Part shown: in pieces, positions 36,501 to 38,102 of the stretch
Numbering within the stretch: position 1 is the first letter of the stretch
Layout: each line of letters begins with the position of its first letter
The notes under the pieces: generated by a model
Told to the model about the DNA's origin: nothing
Seen by the model: only the letters and a program-made list of their open reading frames with translations
Databases searched by the model: none
From: CALLVY01 sp937899855
Lineage (GTDB): Bacteria; Bacteroidota; Bacteroidia; Chitinophagales; Saprospiraceae
Direction: 5' to 3'
Assembly (NCBI GenBank): GCA_039820405.1
Contig: JBCBQC010000062.1
Coordinates: 1-38,102, forward strand
DNA: 38,102 nt
Program-made: the position numbers and the translations under genes

Positions 36501-38102
36501 TATCTTTGACCTACGATCGCAATGGTAACATCAATACGCTACTGCGGAATGGGACTACCCAAAGTGCCCCCCTCGCGATGGACAATTTGGCCTACTTTTA
36601 CAGCAACAACTCTTCGGGGCAGATTAATAATCGCTTGAACAGCATTACGGATTTGGTGCCCAGTGCCAGCTACGACCAAGACCTGGATAGCCAGCCTTCT
36701 AACAACTATACCTACGACCGGATTGGTAATTTGACCCAAGACCTGAGTGAAGAGATTGCGAGCATTGAATGGACCTTACACCGGCGGGTGAAAGCGGTAA
36801 AGCGAACTGCGGGCAGTACCCGTCCCGACATTGAGTACCGCTACGACAGCAGGGGCAACCGGATTGAAAAAATCGTAAAACCCAAATCATCGACTGGCGA
36901 CCTGCTCAATCCTACGCATTGGGAAGCTACCCATTACGTACGGGGCATTGATGGAAAGGAGATCGCTACCTACCGCAAGCGCTACGGCATCCCCCGGGTC
37001 GATGGGCTAACGGTTGGTAGCTTACCGAGCGTGACCAAATTCCAGGAAGAGGTTTACGTTATTGCGAGCGGTTCGGGCGCACCGGTACCCGAGGATCCTA
37101 GTGCCGTTCCCGAGTTGAGCTTTAGCGAAGGCGGTGGGAATTACTTTGGCGAGGTAATCCAGCTTCAGGAAACCTACGTACGTGCCGCCAGTCGAATCGG
37201 TACGGATTATCATCAGCAGACGGTAGGAGTGAGCCTGTTTTCCGCCAGTATTGACGCCCAGACCCAAGCATTTGTGAACTTCAATTATTGGGAGGAATAC
37301 GACCTAGTGGAGCTAGCGCAGGTTCGGGAACGGACCTTGGGCGAGAAGGTCTACGAATTGACAAACCATTTACAAAGCGTCGTAGAAGTCGTCAGTGATC
37401 GCTTGATTGCCGTATCGCTTGATGGCCTATCCGTAGAGCATTACGTGGCGGATATTCAGAGTGCTACCGACTACTATCCCTTCGGGATGGCGATGCCAAA
37501 TCGCTCTTATCAAGCCGACCCACCGCGGTATGGTTACACGGGACAGGAGAATGAACCGGAGTGGGGAGACCAAAGCATGCAGAACTATGAGCTTAGGATG
37601 TACAGTGCCGCAGCGGGACGATTTTTGTCGATTGATCCCGCAGCAGCTACTTACGTAAGCCTGTCCTCTTATGCATACGTTGCCAATAATCCCATCGTAT
37701 ACGTCGACCCTACGGGAGCTTACATCGAGCCATCTGATTTGAAAGATTGGAAAACCCAAACGGGTTACGTTAAGAATCGTAAAGCCAAATTAGAAAAGAA
37801 GATCAAAGACCTAGAGGCAACGGCTAAGGAGAAAAACTGGAGTGATAAAAAGCTAAATAGGAAAATAGGCAACCGAAGAGAAAGGATAAGAAGGCTGGAA
37901 GCCACCATACAAACATTCAAAGATATGGAGGCGGATACCAAGCAGCGCTATAATATATCATTCGTTACCGGAGGCATGGGGAAGGTCTACTATGATTCAA
38001 GTACGGATGACGTCGTAATCGATTACACCTCTACCGCAAATTTTGTACACGAAATAACCCACATCGGTCAGTACCGAGCGGGTGATATAGCCTTCATGCG
38101 AA
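30548..38102 (+). CDS. Giant RHS-repeat toxin protein (DUF6443-like), truncated by the window end
   Basis: An uninterrupted frame runs from ATG 30548 past the window edge, giving at least 2518 residues. The start has a signal peptide (about 1-22). Residues about 340-400 contain the DUF6443-like opening ASFFDGLGRSRQTVRYD. Regions near 850-1000 include HPEYGHYEWC. From about 1500 the protein is a YD/RHS-repeat array (YEYDQAFRLLEEVHYQ, LTYDRNGNINTL, YTYDRIGNLTQDL). The RHS core follows at about 2269-2390: VYELTNHLQSV, YYPFGM at 2309-2314, YELRMYSAAAGRFLSIDP, and the boundary DPTGA at 2387-2391. After it lies a lysine-rich helix and HEITH (2501-2505), a zinc-peptidase motif. It follows the LolA-like gene by 62 bases. 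Its immunity gene would lie beyond the window. Confidence 0.92.
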   Translation, partial: MLPLSKVTILLFSLFLCAQTTFAGNDLYHTALRGSAIALNSSVDAKDVWYDYMQSNSDWYNYAGGALDYNQRFVNFRSTGRVRFQYDGTEHLLYTTPWEVILTYRVRAYAADGSLLEDRSDQLTLTYDPAYNATHVDIAVNEYPGAHRLIVDLTHLCGQPNGQLSLANDFILEGSIEVDRFYTLNYDVPLLSNHRLLDNDASGANTTIQFYWSFTEGAEQYELQYLHVSDVLINGQDPVDQLDFAEATRIQTSSQEFRLIPAYETGSIFYRVRPLGRHGNNFKFVQVGEWSAVQELVLDEALLSGVDLLSYETGHNWSHRMNHQGEGKYEATASFFDGLGRSRQTVRYDQENQLAHVQESMVDYEGRPAVAVIPTPVVPATMSASNLDEESYLKFYNDYTLAHGTNLPFSEIHFDLDSNRDAPLGLDATQAEKAGSYFSTANPLKDYAHHRYLADGATGGNGAFTYTRTLYDHFGRVKERTGVGEDYHLGSGHTTKYYYGTPSQQKLDRLFGTEVGYAEHYRKRMTQDPNGQLTVSYEKLDGQVIATALVGYVPTVNVEGTDIPLLDEVSTADGIIGNLTEELGTHNRYLEGETAWELLYTKLVSTPGPYQFDYDLDLTGAQYATNCGGNSFSADCQYELDIELIDPDGQALAFAGTFTATVLDVNGNPTLSVDQNSFPVVVTYGTDYDLSFSANFGEVGNYTIRKTLRLINAESALAAYTTFVSDPASGCATSGSIVSECDEIIVAVEENYVPGNGEDCSSLLDIFKADLSPGGQYFDNLINGVDDPTAINDWLRGINYAGPNVLAPDNSLVNTADFLELEAVVEAVNEENIWFSTVADGWAGFREYWYLPEVQEHLHGTGPADWGLYRYHPEYGHYEWCLDLQNSVAPGGQTSAAFDQSLLTYNSGFDTWISELASTNCPSPTVNYALVNADPYFASSLGSRPVNGDGLNGQELMRDLLCTYPEQSFQSLPTNTMWAAAVEAANQQNGGSSTTAERWEVFASYYVQQKRRVINLQKKNPCDSERYSPFLFDAATPTDPADMVADLPRDHAFNYWGNATYDLGSGTTPTSGLHPVYADWDASCGVQTSSIARVSVLLDEWSYGDNEQLRVMDERAEGFAIRIPDMEQVAQDLVDDGANDGILGENDDWDELGQMINTTNPCVAGASVLIDYPTPFVAYPTTAANILLQIQRTIRYWDQTSTPADCIVINSDPSSCSNGVDGTAIYYSMEDFYWANPDFFDCMVATVNDYVSVPYDFVATHTPTHFVITSPSHGDLIPNGAIFSTYNDCTTCVGNLRNRSAGGEEMEGSRRQFDGRSDWRTPSGEETKARTRAGASPLGACYEFWNPCDQIIPHCLCEDLSGAAGLTAGGTAVEIAALYALEYGSTAAAWEPFVEELMSQCNTIIYNAFASDAAQVDAVALIEDLADGVVDLPSSPNHPAPIVLDCFTNEPPPCDEAQTIADYYNEAIGEDAIGALLEEFPFAYANTCLNSQTPPDDLSMSYVDREYHFTLYYYSAEGNLYATVPPEGVRPISGTDPTVFDQIAAIRDNGWGSVYEVPVHRRNPERDDQFMTVNHYDSYDNFTETRHPDHQGFTLANDGYRESGATEYLYDDIGQLRFFRDPQQASEGKVTYAKYDAQGREIETGEFYWPTGFNFLEQQVNDPTFPLASEHALEEITQTYYDEVSGASPGSQTNLRNRIAKQQYYEAESVLEHATYYSYDIFGNVRSLWQEDFNVISTDGFRKRLDYEYDQAFRLLEEVHYQSGQSDAYHHRYCYDANNRLTRVLTNSAGGIWEEDRRAFYRFDDLIARAELGDYKVQGSDFSYTLPGWLKGVNSATLQSERDPGNDGATSTSDPYNQLHRWMARDACGTSLYYHADDYQSIKDFSQVNHFYTDLPSQNGLSYDAFEGSPIVGLYDGNITAQQTALTGENGTLMDYVVKGYRYDQAMRLTTAKTAMEAASNSGSNTVLSANYWDEDSGSTDDYLVSLTYDRNGNINTLLRNGTTQSAPLAMDNLAYFYSNNSSGQINNRLNSITDLVPSASYDQDLDSQPSNNYTYDRIGNLTQDLSEEIASIEWTLHRRVKAVKRTAGSTRPDIEYRYDSRGNRIEKIVKPKSSTGDLLNPTHWEATHYVRGIDGKEIATYRKRYGIPRVDGLTVGSLPSVTKFQEEVYVIASGSGAPVPEDPSAVPELSFSEGGGNYFGEVIQLQETYVRAASRIGTDYHQQTVGVSLFSASIDAQTQAFVNFNYWEEYDLVELAQVRERTLGEKVYELTNHLQSVVEVVSDRLIAVSLDGLSVEHYVADIQSATDYYPFGMAMPNRSYQADPPRYGYTGQENEPEWGDQSMQNYELRMYSAAAGRFLSIDPAAATYVSLSSYAYVANNPIVYVDPTGAYIEPSDLKDWKTQTGYVKNRKAKLEKKIKDLEATAKEKNWSDKKLNRKIGNRRERIRRLEATIQTFKDMEADTKQRYNISFVTGGMGKVYYDSSTDDVVIDYTSTANFVHEITHIGQYRAGDIAFMR

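Noticed and set aside
1..38102. CRISPR arrays, insertion sequences, integrase or transposase genes
   Set aside because: None were seen. The repeats present are protein-level (FG-GAP, YD, YGIYN units) or local hairpins.

Overview
The window looks like a chromosomal segment of a Bacteroidota bacterium, most likely Saprospiria/Lewinella-like. The evidence is a bacillithiol deacetylase (BshB1), promoter-like TAnnTTTG boxes without Shine-Dalgarno sequences, lipoprotein-rich gene content, a CRTAC1-type FG-GAP/UnbV lipoprotein, and giant DUF6443-like RHS proteins. The placement is inferred from gene content only; no 16S rRNA gene is present. Base composition is moderately GC-rich in the housekeeping genes and visibly lower in two accessory patches (1-440 and 10,440-12,510).

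Layout. 1-440: the end of an AT-rich unknown gene with a strong terminator, beside a tRNA-Ser/tRNA-Pro pair on the minus strand. 821-5101 (minus): dnaA, then a three-gene group made of a membrane protein and a 5'-nucleotidase split into separate C-terminal and N-terminal proteins. 5144-5748: a gene-free stretch with several strong hairpins. 5749-10374: housekeeping genes (HesB/IscA protein, icd, a lipoprotein, ruvB, a THUMP RNA methyltransferase). 10466-12509: a two-gene ATPase plus TOPRIM-like cassette that resembles split OLD/AbiL-type phage defence. 12618-15301: a beta-propeller lipoprotein, a small secreted protein, and a thiol-redox pair (bshB1 with a 2-Cys glutathione peroxidase). 15454-18828: a 1124-residue FG-GAP/UnbV lipoprotein.

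19386-38102 (plus, continuing past the window) is the most unusual part. Seven co-directional, closely spaced genes encode exported proteins. They are a tandem-repeat fibre-like protein with a C-terminal S74 self-cleaving chaperone domain, a secreted unknown, a membrane-anchored OmpH/Skp-like chaperone, a lipoprotein, a 2198-residue protein with an SpvB/Tc-like head and a jelly-roll domain but no RHS repeat core, a LolA-like secreted protein, and a giant RHS protein. The RHS protein exceeds 2500 residues, and after its core it carries a variable tip with an HEITH zinc-peptidase motif. My reading is a split RHS/Tc-like polymorphic toxin locus that brings its own envelope-assembly factors. The gene layout and motifs are visible in the sequence; the joint function is inference.
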